Shown here one piece after another: positions 21,971-33,263 of a DNA stretch of 64,000 bases (position 1 is the stretch's first letter; every line of letters starts with the position of its first letter). Source of the stretch: Agarophyton chilense (Eukaryota; Rhodophyta; Florideophyceae; Gracilariales; Gracilariaceae); assembly GCA_030374765.1 (NCBI GenBank), contig JARGXX010000129.1:62001-126000 (forward strand). Direction: 5' to 3'. The position numbers and the translations under genes were made by a program. A model generated the notes under the pieces. That model was not told where the DNA came from and searched no databases. It saw only the letters and a list, made by a program, of their open reading frames with translations.

Positions 21971-22458
21971 TTTATCTACCGTGGTCTCTAATATTTAGTC
22001 GACTCGGGCGAGTGTTTGAAAATGATTTTTTTTAGAAAGATAGTTCTTTTTCAAACACAGCTCCAAAAAGATTTTTTAGAGTGCGACCACTGTTTTTGCA
22101 CCCAAAGAAGCCTGTTTTATATTCTAATATAGAAATTAGCATGCTTATCAGTTAAACATATAATCTATACTCTTTTGTTATTCAAGGTGTATTCTTTCAC
22201 ATAGAAGCAGTTTCGTGAAGTACAGATTTTTTTTAAGAGATACAGAGTCTTTGCTGGCTCCCAGGGCAAAACACGAAAAAAAATCCGGTCAAAATAACTA
22301 AAAATCAGCACAAAAGTTTACAGTTTGGTCTCAAAAGAGGCCAGCACTCGAATAGACAAGTGTCTTCTAACGTTGGGGCGCGCCATAATTTGAAGTTTCA
22401 TTTACACGGACATGCTTTTCTTCGGTTGTCACAGTAGACTGGCTGGGAAAGCGATGTG
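21971..22458. other. AT-rich spacer downstream of the PH-pseudokinase gene
   Basis: I see no gene here. It contains short A/T runs and must hold the 3' end signals of the minus-strand kinase gene. Confidence 0.3.
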
Positions 22459-23967
22459 CTACAAACGATACTCTTGTAACGGAGTGTGTACTTCCTCAAC
22501 CGTATGCGGATCGGTGTGCCTATTTGCTTGTGGCGAGTGCAGAGAACCGTCATCTGTCGTTCTTTTGTATCTTTCTAAGATACATTTGTAAGTGTCCACC
22601 GGAGACTTCAATGGGGCTTCGTCCGAAAAGGGCTGCAAGAAGCGCTGCATGAACTGCGATAGTTGCGGTTTGTATGGCTCCAGGAGGGCCTCAATGTCTT
22701 GAGTTGGACGCGGCAGCGCCTCATTGACGATTCCCTCACCCCGGGCATTGCTAGAAGCCTTTGCCATTTGCTGGCTTGCTGCTGCTGTGTCGGAAGCCGC
22801 ACACGCATCACGGTCAACGGAATAACCGGGAAGATCCATTGAAAACCACTTGCTTTTCATCGCAGAGCTGGCTGTTACTCGTCTCTCCCAGAACGGATTG
22901 AGCAGAGACATCACAAATTCTTTTCCTTCTTGTGACACGAATTGCCATTGATGTTGCATAAACTGCACCTCGCGATTCCTTGCGCGGATCATCCCTGACT
23001 TACGAGTCTTTGAAACTTTGTATGGGAAGGAGCCGCACAGCATTCGATAAATGCAGACTCCCAGCGCAAACATATCAACCGCTGCGTTATATCGCTTTCC
23101 TTCCATCATTTCTGGGGCTTGATAGCGTTTGCGGCCGACAGCCGAACACATGTGTTCGTCGACGTCATCCTCCACGAACCCCACAAGATCGAATGCGGAC
23201 AGAAGGACTTTCGGATCTGTTGGATGTGCGAAATCGCACAGAATACTGTCCACCGAGATGTTGCGGTGGACATACCCAGATCGATGCATGCAGTTTATGG
23301 CCGATACCGCTTGCCTCGCTATGCTTCTCGTCATAGTTTCTGAGAGCTTTCCGGCGCTGTCTGCGATGACCTCTCGCAATTTCTTCGCGTGAATTGGCGA
23401 GTAAACGATGAACGCGAAATCCTTCTCAACATAAGTATCGGTGGAACTCAAAATGTTTGGGTGACACAAATTGTGCAGCGCACACAATTGACGTCCTACC
23501 GCAAGTTGGTAGCTGACCTGATTCTTCCGCGAAGCGTGCTTTCGGAATCGCTGCACAGACACTTCCATTCCATCTTTGATTCTTTCGGCCTTGAACTCTG
23601 CCCAGCGACCAGACAGTTGAACTTCTCCCTGACCTCTATACTCGCTCTCAAACTTTCTGGAAGAGCCCCGGATCAGTTCCTCCTTCCACTTGCTTGCATC
23701 GCCTTTTGAAAGGCACGAGACACGAAGCTTCTGTCCGTTTCGGAAATTTATCGTGAATCTTCGGGGGAGAAGTGTGTGGGTGATTCTACAACCGAATACA
23801 GAGTGTTCCGTTTCTGCTTCCTTGTTCTCGGAAGAATGAAGCGTAAGCATGGAACCCTGGAGTCGCATGTACCAAAGATGTCGGCGAGATAAAAGCGAGT
23901 GGCGGGCTTTCACATATCCTTGACACTCGAAGACTGGCTCAGGCCGGATGGCACCTGGGGCAACCAT
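22459..23967 (-). CDS. PH-domain protein with a C-terminal protein kinase fold, predicted pseudokinase
   Basis: The start is ATG at 23967, giving 502 residues. The open frame continues upstream without a better start and that part is low complexity. Residues about 14-103 form a PH domain (ECQGYVKARH...RRHLWYMRL...FTINFRNGQKLRVSC...WKEELIRG), expected to bind phosphoinositides or partners at membranes. Residues about 118-375 form a kinase fold with HRNIS at 234, YQAPEMM at 281, AVDMFALGVCIYRMLCG and a final RRVTASSAMKSKWF. Three catalytic positions are changed: the VAIK Lys is Gln139, the HRD Asp is Asn236 and the DFG Asp is Ala258. A glycine loop is not evident. It is probably a scaffold or allosteric regulator. 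No intron is visible. Confidence 0.8.
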   Translation of the reverse strand: MVAPGAIRPEPVFECQGYVKARHSLLSRRHLWYMRLQGSMLTLHSSENKEAETEHSVFGCRITHTLLPRRFTINFRNGQKLRVSCLSKGDASKWKEELIRGSSRKFESEYRGQGEVQLSGRWAEFKAERIKDGMEVSVQRFRKHASRKNQVSYQLAVGRQLCALHNLCHPNILSSTDTYVEKDFAFIVYSPIHAKKLREVIADSAGKLSETMTRSIARQAVSAINCMHRSGYVHRNISVDSILCDFAHPTDPKVLLSAFDLVGFVEDDVDEHMCSAVGRKRYQAPEMMEGKRYNAAVDMFALGVCIYRMLCGSFPYKVSKTRKSGMIRARNREVQFMQHQWQFVSQEGKEFVMSLLNPFWERRVTASSAMKSKWFSMDLPGYSVDRDACAASDTAAASQQMAKASSNARGEGIVNEALPRPTQDIEALLEPYKPQLSQFMQRFLQPFSDEAPLKSPVDTYKCILERYKRTTDDGSLHSPQANRHTDPHTVEEVHTPLQEYRL

Positions 23968-24059
23968 GTTGATTTGATCGGATAGAAATGAAGCAAAATG
24001 ACAACGCAAACAATCGAAGGCGTACAGTCGGGGTTGGAGCGGAGTCAAAGCCAAATTAA

Positions 24060-24190
24060 GGGGCACCAAGAAGTGAAATAAATCGAGAGGGTGGAGGTGG
24101 GGGCGGGCGTGGGGAGGAAAGGGGAGGGGAGATGGGGATAGGGGGTGGTGATAGAGGGTGGGGGATAGGGGGTGGGAATAGAGGTTTGAT
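24060..24190 (-). promoter_or_regulatory. CT-rich leader or promoter tract of the PH-pseudokinase gene
   Basis: Upstream of the ATG at 23967 the sense strand is strongly pyrimidine-rich, with repeated CCCTATCCCC-like units (plus strand gggatagggggtgg). This may be a 5' leader or core promoter element. No TATA box is obvious. Confidence 0.35.
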
Positions 24191-24369
24191 TGAGTGCTGC
24201 GCGCACAATGGTTGAACGGATGCTGAAGACGTGAGGATAAGAGATTGGATGTATGGAAACACTGGGTTAGCAATCCAAAGGGCGACCAGAAGCAGAAGAT
24301 GACCATTTTCCCGACAGGATGTTGCTTAAATGCACTTTGAAGTTCGTAGTGGTTGGCAGAGTACGGCAT

Positions 24370-26085
24370 GATGCATACTAATTCAAAAGGTGATTGCTAC
24401 AACCTTCGAATTCTTTTGATCAGCTCTGTATCCGATGGTACCTAGATGATTTCTTGTGTCCAGAACCCTATGTACTAGGAACGTATTGCTCCCGGACGCT
24501 CCGTGCGGCAAAGTTGATGGGTTTCGACATACGGAGCTCTCGGATGGAACGCGTTGGTGCATGTATCTCAAGTTGAGTGACTTTTGAATTCGATGCCAAT
24601 GTTATTCTGATGCGAATAAGAGAATGTTTGGAAGTGAAAAGAAACTGTGGTGACGCATACTACAGCGGAGATTACGGATTACAATTCATATTCCCACCGT
24701 GACGACGTGCTGCCGGACTTGTCCACGTCGCAATTACTGTTAGCGACTGATGTCGCCAATTCCAATTGTGTACCAGCTTTGCAGAACGGGTGGATCAGCC
24801 ATAGGTTGCCGTGGCCAGAGTGAAGAGCAGTTAGCTTTTTCTGAGCAAGTTCACTTTGTTGGGCTCAGCTAAACAAGTGGCTGTCAAGACGACGAAGACG
24901 GCAACGGTATCGTCACAGTTGGCGACGATCGAGAGCTGTGGAAAGGGCTTCTCATCCATGTTGCAAGAAGAAATCTCGGGAAAAGGCGTGGTGCGTGGAT
25001 GTAGATCTCAGTTGGGCGTAACCCAACAGGTAGGTTAACGGCTCTTAAGGCCAATGAAGTTTTCTGGCTGCCGTGAAGGAATCACGATGATAAATGTCTC
25101 AGGTAGTGGTGGACCGACAAGGATTAATAATCCCCGTGCGGCGGTGAAACAGATCGTCTGCTATGACTGGTGTTAAAATGCGTCTCCCGTGGCTCATTGT
25201 TGTTTCTTTTTGCAACGGATCAACCTTGGCTTCTGGGTCGGCCTTATACGTGATCTCGGTGACAAAAAGCTGCCCAAGCTAAGCTGCATTTCGCTGCATT
25301 TCTTATGATATGAGAATGAAGTCATCTGCGCAGGATCAGAATGCACGTTCCACGGCATCATAAGAACGCGAATTGTGCGGAGCAGCAAGGGATTGGAAGT
25401 GGTTTGCTTTTCTCGCACCGCAGCGCAAATGATTGCTGCAGATGGATGGTGATGGGGGACGATATTCAGAGTTCTTAGTTTGAATCCGTGGTCTTTGTTT
25501 ACAAACGACGTGCTGAGTCCCATTTTGCGACAGGTGCATTGGGGGCAAGGCAGGAAGAGCAACGTTCGCGGGGAAGCCAACTGGATTAAAGCGAATTGAA
25601 ACGAAACGGTCTCAAAGAAGCTGTGTCCATACCGGGCACGTGCGCACCTCGGTCGTACATGACGCCACCTCCTTCGGTTTTAGACTGGGACAATGGGTAA
25701 CAGTTCCCAATCCTCTATCTTTTTTGGGGTTTCCGAAGCCCCGACATGACTTCTGTGGTTGTTGACTATTTTCTGATGGAAAGGGTGAAGTCTCTCTACC
25801 ACTAGCTACTTAATATGTGCAATCAATATCTTTTGCCATCAACAAAACTGCCTATGAACACCGCCACGTTTCGGGTATCGCTGGCCCGCTCATGATTGTG
25901 GGCAGAAGCCGTACATGTGCGATCGGTTGCATTCATGAAGGCAAAGAAATCGGGCGAATCTAATCGGCAAGTTTCAGCGTCATCTTCTCTTCATCATTTG
26001 ATTGCTCTCATGCCAGGTAATCCCATGACGTGCATGCATCTCAATCTTGCTAAACAGCGTTGTCTATAACATTGTTTTCACCTGC
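24370..26085. other. Spacer between divergently transcribed genes
   Basis: About 1.7 kb separates the kinase gene (minus) from the Pro-rich membrane protein gene (plus). It holds a minus ORF of 128 codons (25580-25194) and a plus ORF of 60 codons (24856-25038), neither with a recognised motif. I regard both as chance. Promoters of both flanking genes should lie here. Confidence 0.3.
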
Positions 26086-27027
26086 ATGGGTCAGCAGCCC
26101 TCTCAAGATACGAGCGCATCGGAGACAAAAGAAGATAAACGACTCTCACAAGAATCTTCTAATGATTCCTATGCCACGAGGCTTGCAGGGAGTTTTTATG
26201 GCGATTATTCAGATTCACAGGAAAAGCAATTCAACCGACCTGTGTTGAACACTGTTGTTGAACTTGACACGGCAACGCAACTTGAGAACGGTTCTCCTCA
26301 GCCACGTTTTCCTAGAAGATCAGAAAGTAGGGTTTCTCCGCTTTCAACAGGAGGCATTGCAAGTGCTATACGTCAAAATGAGATGGCTGTATCGGACATT
26401 GAAGACGAGACAAAGGAGGGCGTTTCAGTAAAAAGCTCGAGGGGAAGACGACCTCCCCTGCCAAGGAAGGGATTCCAAACAACAGTACATCCCAATAATT
26501 CACCTTACAAGAGTCCCCCAATTTCACATTCGCAGACTCTCACAGACCATGCACCCAGGATTCTTCCGTCCGGTCTGAAACCTCCACGGCCCCAGCCACG
26601 CATCGCGTCACTGCCTTCTCTCGAGAGCAATTCCCCTGCCTCTACACCTCCTGGCACCCCTCGCCGACGTTCAGACGATTCGTTTGCAACTTCGAAGGAA
26701 GCAACAGTTTCTGCTTCTGGTATGACTCCGCCAGCGCCAACGCCGCCTCAGACTCCAGATCGCCAAAATGACGTAGAAGCACCATTGAAGACTGATGAGA
26801 TTTCGGGAAAGAGAAGGTACCAGAAGCCGTTGTCTTACCGTAAGACAATGCTACTCGGTTTTGGCCTCACGGCCTTCATTGGTCCATTTTCGGTACTTGT
26901 GCCAGTATTCTGGCGAGAGTATCGGCAGCGTAAATCGTTTGCTTCCTTTGGAATCGGAGCACTCTCAGCGCTTGTTGTATGGTTGGCATTTTCCATTGTA
27001 CTAGCTCTGGTACTGGTGAAGCAATGA
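26086..27027 (+). CDS. Orphan Pro-rich protein with a possible N-myristoylation signal and two C-terminal TM segments
   Basis: I prefer ATG at 26086 to the upstream in-frame TTG at 26047. It gives 313 residues and places MGQQPS at the N-terminus, which fits the N-myristoylation rule (Gly2, Ser6). The central 200 residues are Ser/Pro/Arg-rich and likely disordered, with PPLPRKG and several PxxP and SP/TP sites (TPPGTPRRRS, TPPAPTPPQTPDR) suited to SH3 binding or proline-directed phosphorylation. The last about 55 residues hold two hydrophobic helices (LLGFGLTAFIGPFSVLVPVFW and FGIGALSALVVWLAFSIVLALVLV) joined by a basic loop REYRQRKS. Both tails would face the cytosol in a hairpin topology. 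I do not recognise a family. Confidence 0.7.
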   Translation: MGQQPSQDTSASETKEDKRLSQESSNDSYATRLAGSFYGDYSDSQEKQFNRPVLNTVVELDTATQLENGSPQPRFPRRSESRVSPLSTGGIASAIRQNEMAVSDIEDETKEGVSVKSSRGRRPPLPRKGFQTTVHPNNSPYKSPPISHSQTLTDHAPRILPSGLKPPRPQPRIASLPSLESNSPASTPPGTPRRRSDDSFATSKEATVSASGMTPPAPTPPQTPDRQNDVEAPLKTDEISGKRRYQKPLSYRKTMLLGFGLTAFIGPFSVLVPVFWREYRQRKSFASFGIGALSALVVWLAFSIVLALVLVKQ

Positions 27028-27711
27028 TTTCGAAGTCGTATTTTCAAGCTTTCGTAAGGCACAAATTCAGGAAACGGGTCATCAGAGAGTGTCCAAAGGA
27101 TAAGGTTAGCAATGCTAACCCATAAACCCCTAACCCTACTACTCTCCATGCGTTGGGTTAGATTGCTAGCCGTCTATTTTTCTTATCTTGCTGTATCCAG
27201 TTACTCTTCCATCGGTCAGAATTCTTCTTTCTTCTTGGCAAAGATATCATTGAGACACGATTTTTCGTAGGTGTGGGAGCTCGCCACTAAGTTGGGCTTT
27301 CTGTTTCAATTACCCTTCCTAGTACCCAGAAAGGTACAGAATCTTTATGGAAACAATGGATTGGGCTTCCCATTTCGATGGCCGGTTTTCAGTTTAGAGG
27401 TGAAGAGGGTGGAGAGAAGGAGAACATATATTTCATCTCTTAAAACGACCCTCATATCTTTATGATTCGTCACAAACAGCAACAAAAAAATATCTAAGAT
27501 GCCATGTTCACCAATGTAACTTTTACAACTGCAGTTTACCCAACGACTATTTCAATTACACTGAAAGACGACAAATGAAGTCTATGACAAATATTTTTCT
27601 TACATCGTTGAAACATTTTTCATGCATAGTTTTTCGTATCATTGCTTGCTCAGCGCCTCCTCGGAACTTCAACGCCACGCATGCGAAGGTTCCTTACTTT
27701 CCTACATAGTA

Positions 27712-29006
27712 CAGTGCGTTTCAAAAACATATCCCTTTACAAAAACTGCGCCAAAAAGGCATTTCACGTACTGTAGAGCACATTTCACAACAAATAAAAA
27801 CCACGAAGTCAATAACACTTGTTTCAAATGTATATCCTTTATAAAAATCATTAACTCAATTTTGGCTGGTGGTGCGCCTCTGACACGTTCTGAACAGCTG
27901 AAAATTATGGAATTAGTAGGTCAAAGTATGATTCCAGCAGATATAGCCCGAAAACTCAAGCGCAGCTCAAATACAATCAACTACTTCATCAAAACTCCCG
28001 CTACATACGGAACAAGATGTTCAACCGGCCGTCCTACGTTACAATCTCCGGTCTATGAGCGTAATATTAAGCGAGAAATATGCCGTTCCACTTCATCTTG
28101 CGGAAAAATTGTCAAAAATCTAAATGGGCCTCTAACCAAAATTTACTACATGGCTTGAAGTTAACCGTCCAAATTTGTTCAAGTACACAAAAATGAGAAA
28201 ACCTTTTTTTAAAGATAATTACAAGAAGAATCGTGTTTAATGATGTGCTCAAAAAGATTATTGGAAAATAGAATGGAATAATGTTATCTTTTCCGAATGA
28301 GAAAATTTTAACCTTGATAGTCGAGATAGTTATAAATATTATTGGCATGATCTACGAAAAACAAAAAAATATGTGACCAGACATTCATGAGGCGCATCAG
28401 TAATATTTTGGGGTGAATTCTCCACGAAAGGAGCAACTGATATAGATTTTGTTGAAACTAATATGAAGTCTGAGAAGTATGACGAGGTTCTAGAAAAATA
28501 TCTTCCAGCTTTTGCATACTGTATGCACGGCGAAAATTTCATTTTTCAGCAAGAAAACCACCTGTGCATGAATCTAATTCTATATAACAGTGGTTCAATA
28601 GTCTAAATATGTCGGTTAAGGAATGGACTGCGCGCTCTCCTGACCTCCACCCTATCGCAAAAATTTGGGGAATGTTGGCCCGAATTGTTTGTGGGCAAGG
28701 AGGGCACTTTGATACAGTTTTTGATTTAAAAAAATTGTATCAAAGATTGCTGGGTTAAGATTGATTGTAACAATATCAATCTTTTTATAGAATAAATTCC
28801 AAAGCGTTTTATAAGTGTTATACAGGCTAAAGGAGCAAAACAAAACTACTGAAATCGCGTTAGAATAAAAAGGATGCAATAAAGTGTGTTTTTGAAACAT
28901 TATTTTTTGTTCAAAATCTTTTCACACTGATTTGGTTAGTTTTAATGTACGCAAAACGTCGAGTTTTGAAAAATTTGCGCGAAAGATATGATTTTGAAAC
29001 AGAATT
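27712..29006 (+). mobile_element. Tc1/mariner-like transposon, copy 1 (decayed)
   Basis: It begins CAGTGCGTTTCAAAAACATATCC at 27712, preceded by TA, and ends near 29006 with GATATGATTTTGAAACAGAATT, an imperfect terminal inverted repeat. The right TA target base pair has become GA. Length is about 1.3 kb, normal for Tc1-like elements. It matches copy 2 at 56961-58238. Confidence 0.75.
27864..28760 (+). pseudogene. Tc1-like transposase, copy 1
   Basis: The N-terminal helix-turn-helix is readable (GAPLTRSEQLKIMELVGQSMIPADIARKLKRSSNTINYFI). Downstream, the catalytic part is in other frames: SVIFWGEFSTKGATDIDFVE, FIFQQEN and EWTARSPDLHPIAKIWGMLARIV, which matches the Tc1 pattern FQQDN...WPARSPDLNPIEN. 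Start codon loss (TTG where copy 2 has ATG), stops and frameshifts make it a pseudogene. The catalytic Asp of FQQDN is Glu here, and the final Glu of NPIEN is not preserved. Confidence 0.75.
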
Positions 29007-29800
29007 GAAGTTTGCAAGCAGTAAGAAACTTTTTGAAAAGTTCTTGCGGCCTGGCATTGGTCGCAGGCTGTCATCGTGCATATATTGGACACGTAGCAAC
29101 CCAATAAAATGCCCACCCTGACGATGAGCGAACATCGCAACAGCCATCGATTTCCTTTTTTCACACCAGCTGTAGACGTTTCCGGCTCTGCCTGGCTGGA
29201 CGGAACCCAAGGAGGACACAGGGTTCCGTCAGCAGGCATACGCGTAGGTAGTACCTGCCTAGGTTGAAGGCGTAGATAGCGTTCTGGACTAGTTGTGTCT
29301 CTCGTACAAGAGACACAGTAGGGGTATTTAGCACCCACACCATCCCTCCACAGTAAAGAAGAGGCATCCAACCTCATCATTAAACAACGCAACCAGCGTA
29401 GTTCGCCACACCAGCCCACCGTTCACCACCATGAAATCAGGCATTTTGTTTTAGAGATGTACTTTGAGGCAGAGAGAAGTATCCCAACAGACACCAAACA
29501 AAAGCGCAATTTCATGCCAAAAATGTTTGAATGATTCGTATACGTTATCATCTGAAACGAAGGCTTGATATCTCCCGAAAGGCAAAACTACAGCCCGTAA
29601 TATCGGGTGAAAACAGGTTTGTCTTCCACTGAGGGTGCAACGTAACTGAAAAGGGAACGAAATTTTCCGTAAGGGCAGATATCAGATATTTGCCCTTACA
29701 GAAGTGAACATATCTGATATCTTCACCCTCGGGAGACATGTCTCCCGCGGGAGACATGTAATAAATTCTGCCCGACCCATCGTCCACACACCAAGGTGCT
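29007..29800. other. Spacer with nested inverted repeats
   Basis: No gene is recognised. Minus ORFs around 28922-29419 have no known motif. At 29671-29746 there are dense palindromes: AAGGGCA/TGCCCTT arms, a perfect 12-bp inverted repeat (29677-29688 with 29711-29722) and the perfect 16-bp palindrome GGGAGACATGTCTCCC (29731-29746). Confidence 0.4.
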
Positions 29801-29806
29801 TGGTAG

Positions 29807-30140
29807 GTAATATTAACCATGGACTACGTTTTCGATCTGGTCGTTCCATTTACTCCATTTCTCTTCATGCGTTTGCTGACTCCGATTGGAAGGGGTTCAT
29901 TCGTAGAAGAAGATCCAGCTCTGGGTACATAATCGTCGTCAATGATGTATCAATTTCGTGGAAATCTAAGCGACAAACTTTGATGGCACCCTCCTCAGCG
30001 GAAGCGGAATATGTCGTGATTTATACATGTGCAAAGGATGTTTGTGGTATTCCACTGAAGACTGTAGAGGTCTCGGTGCAGCGGGTATCCACAGAAATAA
30101 CCGCGAAGAGCGGGTGTCTCCTTGCGAGCGACGGTTCTTA
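29807..30140 (+). pseudogene. Copia-type RNase H relic of another retrotransposon family
   Basis: The plus frame reads LHAFADSDWKGFIRRRRSSSGYIIVVNDVSISWKSKRQTLMAPSSAEAEYVVIYTCAKD. This is the copia RNase H core (DADWAG...RRSTSGY...SWKSKKQ...SSTEAEY). It is a short 3' pol fragment whose downstream sequence continues into the repeat at 30030-30815. The RT is not found upstream. Confidence 0.7.
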
Positions 30141-30815
30141 GATAAGAAGAGAGTGTGCGGAAAGCAGCCAGGTGTGCTTGAACAATGGGGGAAATAAGTG
30201 TATTCACGGGGCGGATGTCCAGATGCGGCGGTACGTAATGCACACGAGATCGGCTCGACAACCCTTGTGACAACACAAAACACCAGGTGACAGTAGAGAA
30301 AACAACACTCACACACACACACAGAAAGCTGTAGAAAAAGGGGGTAAACGCGCAACAGTAGATGGTATCCTCGGAACAAGAGCTATACCTCATAAAGGTT
30401 AAGAACTGATACTATAGGTGCCTCTTGGTGGTAAACCACTTTAGGATTTCTTGGACTCACCAACATGGTGTTTTGGTTCGTTGGTTGTTGTTGGTTTGCC
30501 TTCGCCGTCCTCACCGGGGCCTTGCGCCCTTTAATGTGCCAAGAGGCAAAGCAAGTACTGTACAGTAGGGCATACACGTAGCGTGCCACTACCTAATTAT
30601 CTAAATAATACTAAATAAAATATTTGGTGATCGCACCTTACTGTGTACACTAAATACAGTACTTCCTAATTAAGTTTCTCCTGTACCAATCTTTCCATGA
30701 AGTAATTTTTCTCATAGCTTCTCGTAATCGAGTACAGCCCAAGCAATAGCATATGAATGCCGTATCGCGACTTCGAAGTATTTCGATCGGTCGAACTCAG
30801 GTGCATCCAGAATGC
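30030..30815 (+). repeat. 3' end/LTR-like repeat of a copia family, copy A
   Basis: This stretch aligns collinearly, with heavy divergence, to 33755-34505. Shared landmarks are a ...CACACGAGATCG... block, a CCTTGTG box, ATCCTCG(G/A)A(A/G)CAAGAGCTATA, CACCAA(C/G)ATGGTG, a GCGCCCTTTA box and CAATCT(T/A)TCCATGAAGTA. Because copia RNase H lies immediately upstream, it is probably the end of pol plus the 3' LTR. Exact LTR ends were not resolved. Confidence 0.55.
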
Positions 30816-31386
30816 TGCAATGTTACTTGGATAAGAAAACTATTTTGGGAATTGCACATCACCAACCTTAAAGCGAAGACTTGTGGTACGAAGCTACCAA
30901 GGTCCTGATTGATAGCTGGGATGCATTGTCCTTAACCACGAACCCGCAGATATAGGGTCGAAATAAGCACATTGACTTGAAGATGCGCCATGTCAAAGAG
31001 TTATCTCGTATATGAGTAGTTGTACTCGAACATATTCCCAGGAGTCTACAAATCGCTAACATACTGACAAATTGTGCGTCTCTTCATGATGTAAGGACGA
31101 TGGTCGGCTTAATGAAACTTGGCTCGTTCTGATGAAGAATCGTGGGAACTACTAAGTACTACTACACTAACTTTTGTCTTTCTTTTGTATTTTTGTTTTA
31201 TTACAGGGTTTTGCTCTGAATAATTGTCTTGGTTTACTTTTGAATATTTGTTTTGTTCTTCACAATCCTTCTTTTTTCCCCACTGAGAACGCTTAGTTCC
31301 TGTCCCAAAAGGTTTCTATTTATGTTCTGGGTTTTGAAGTTTACTTGTGTGAATAAAATGGTGTCAATGTGTTGCAGCTACATGAG

Positions 31387-31436
31387 GAATTTGTTTTACA
31401 GTTTTGTCTATGAATTTGTTTTACAGTTTTGTCTAT
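31387..31436. repeat. 25-bp perfect tandem duplication
   Basis: Two identical copies, 31387-31411 and 31412-31436, start gaatttgttttacag, with the first bases of a third copy following. Confidence 0.85.
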
Positions 31437-31636
31437 GAATTTGTGACCATCACGTCTCTCACTTGTGAAAGATGCTGTTTAGAGAAGAAGAAAAATTCGA
31501 TAAGAGATGTCTAAGGTGTTTTGTTTATTCTTGTTGGATTGATCCTGAGTGCGATCTCCAAAGTGGTGCATGTTAAAGCCTTTGCGCTTTGCCTTGAAGG
31601 ACGGCTTTAGTATCCGTACGACTCATGAAACGCGAA

Positions 31637-31677
31637 GGCGCAGCACCACACACGCATCATTACGTGTGGGCTGCGCC
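31637..31677. other. GC-rich hairpin-forming inverted repeat
   Basis: Arms GGCGCAGC (31637-31644) and GCTGCGCC (31670-31677) pair perfectly, and a further CCACACG/CGTGTGG block pairs inside with small offsets, in otherwise AT-rich DNA. It could be a structured RNA, a terminator-like element or transposon debris. Confidence 0.4.
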
Positions 31678-33200
31678 GTGCTCCGTGGCTTGCACTGAAA
31701 CAATTACAATGCACAGCCATCAGCGGTGGTGACACCCACCGCCAGGAAGACCAGGGCCGGGAGAGGCTCCAGCCCTCCATTCCCAACAATACAAGACATA
31801 ACGAATAATGTGTGCCAGGAAATGTTAAGATCTTGACAAGTGCTATTATGAAGAACTTAATTGGAGCATTGATTTCAAAAGTTCGGATGACTCTTCGAAT
31901 ATATCGAATTCCAAAACATCGGAAAGTTTGTCAAAGAGCAAAATGAAAGACTAACTTTTTCACGTTGGTACTCCTGTACACGGCAATGCCGCAAAAGTCC
32001 TGGTAAAACATTCTCTTTAATGGCGGGCTCTTCGGTGCAGATCGTTCTGCCGCACTAAACTGCGGATATTCTCCGTTCCGCGGTCAAAACCGATCCTCCC
32101 GATATCCAAAGGCGGTCATTGGTTGCCGTTTCGTTATTGAAACTCCGTATTACACGGTTTTGAACTAGGTCTCTTGTTCCCAGCGCTATACAGCCAAAAA
32201 ATGTTCTATACGGTTTTCGTTTTCTTGGAGTGTATCTACATAGGTCTGTTATTTGTAGATTGATGGATTGTACAGAAATAATTTGGAAAATGGGTGTAGG
32301 CTGTGGTCAATTTCAACGCAAACTATTGTATGGTACGTATTAATTTTCTTTTCTTAGCAGATGAAATCATCTCTAACCTTCACTATTTGAATTCAGTGAA
32401 ACCACCATTTTTAAGAACGATAGGTTTCAATAAATGAGTTCAGCGTGGAGGGTACGGACTTCGAGATTGCAGAACCATCACCATTCAACCTAGTTTGGTA
32501 CTTTCATAAACTTGATGGACCTGGTTTCTGTTATGTGGTTTTTATTAGTATTGGGACAATAAAGATAGTCCCGGTTAGTGGGCCTTTTACGTGCGGGGCT
32601 TATTCTGAAGGTTTAATATCCTGTACGATGTTAAAGAGTCTTCTATAAGACCACGGGATTGTTCCCGCTCATAATGGTTGTTGGGATGAACGATGTAGAT
32701 TTTCTGCGTCTACTGGTACTCTGAGGTATTTGTCTTATGTTCGGGCGCGCCACGAGGCGATAAAAAAAGCAATATGAAGTATCGAGTATTGGCGCGTGAG
32801 TTTCGCCACAGACGACGCAAACACGGTTTGTCTTTTCACGCTTTTCCAACTTAACGTGGGTTTTCCTTGAATAAGACCGTTTTTAGCTGATTAGTGTGGG
32901 TGGAGAATGAAAAGCTTGACAGAAAATGGTAGTGCGCTTGTATACTATAGATTAATCATGATCATGAACCATCAAAAAACCTCATATCTATATCTTTCCG
33001 CACCTCCCAGGAAAGATAGTTAGCTACCCTGAAGCCATCCAATCTGCTTCGTAGCGGTACAAAACTAAGATATATTTCCCGGTAACTCGGCTTCTTTCGA
33101 GGGATCGGTGCGAAAATAACATTGCCATGACGTCCGAAGACACAGATTCAAGAAAAACTTAATGCTGCATAAACTGATCGACTTATTTATTCAGCGTCGA

Positions 33201-33263
33201 GAGGGCCGGTTTATGTCCGGCGTCGTACTTTAGAGGCCAGTTTATGTACAGCGCTGTACCATA
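33201..33263. repeat. Degenerate 31-32-bp tandem repeat
   Basis: Two units (33201-33232 and 33233-33263) share GAGG-CC-GTTTATGT...CG-TGTAC and a third partial unit begins GTGGCCAGTT. Confidence 0.5.

Noticed and set aside
25194-25580. 128-codon minus ORF in the spacer
   Set aside because: No motif and an unbalanced, Cys/Pro/Arg-heavy composition; no supporting context.
27100-27145. Telomere-like CCCTAA motifs (aacccataaacccctaaccc)
   Set aside because: Only one or two imperfect units in this position; not enough for an interstitial telomere array.
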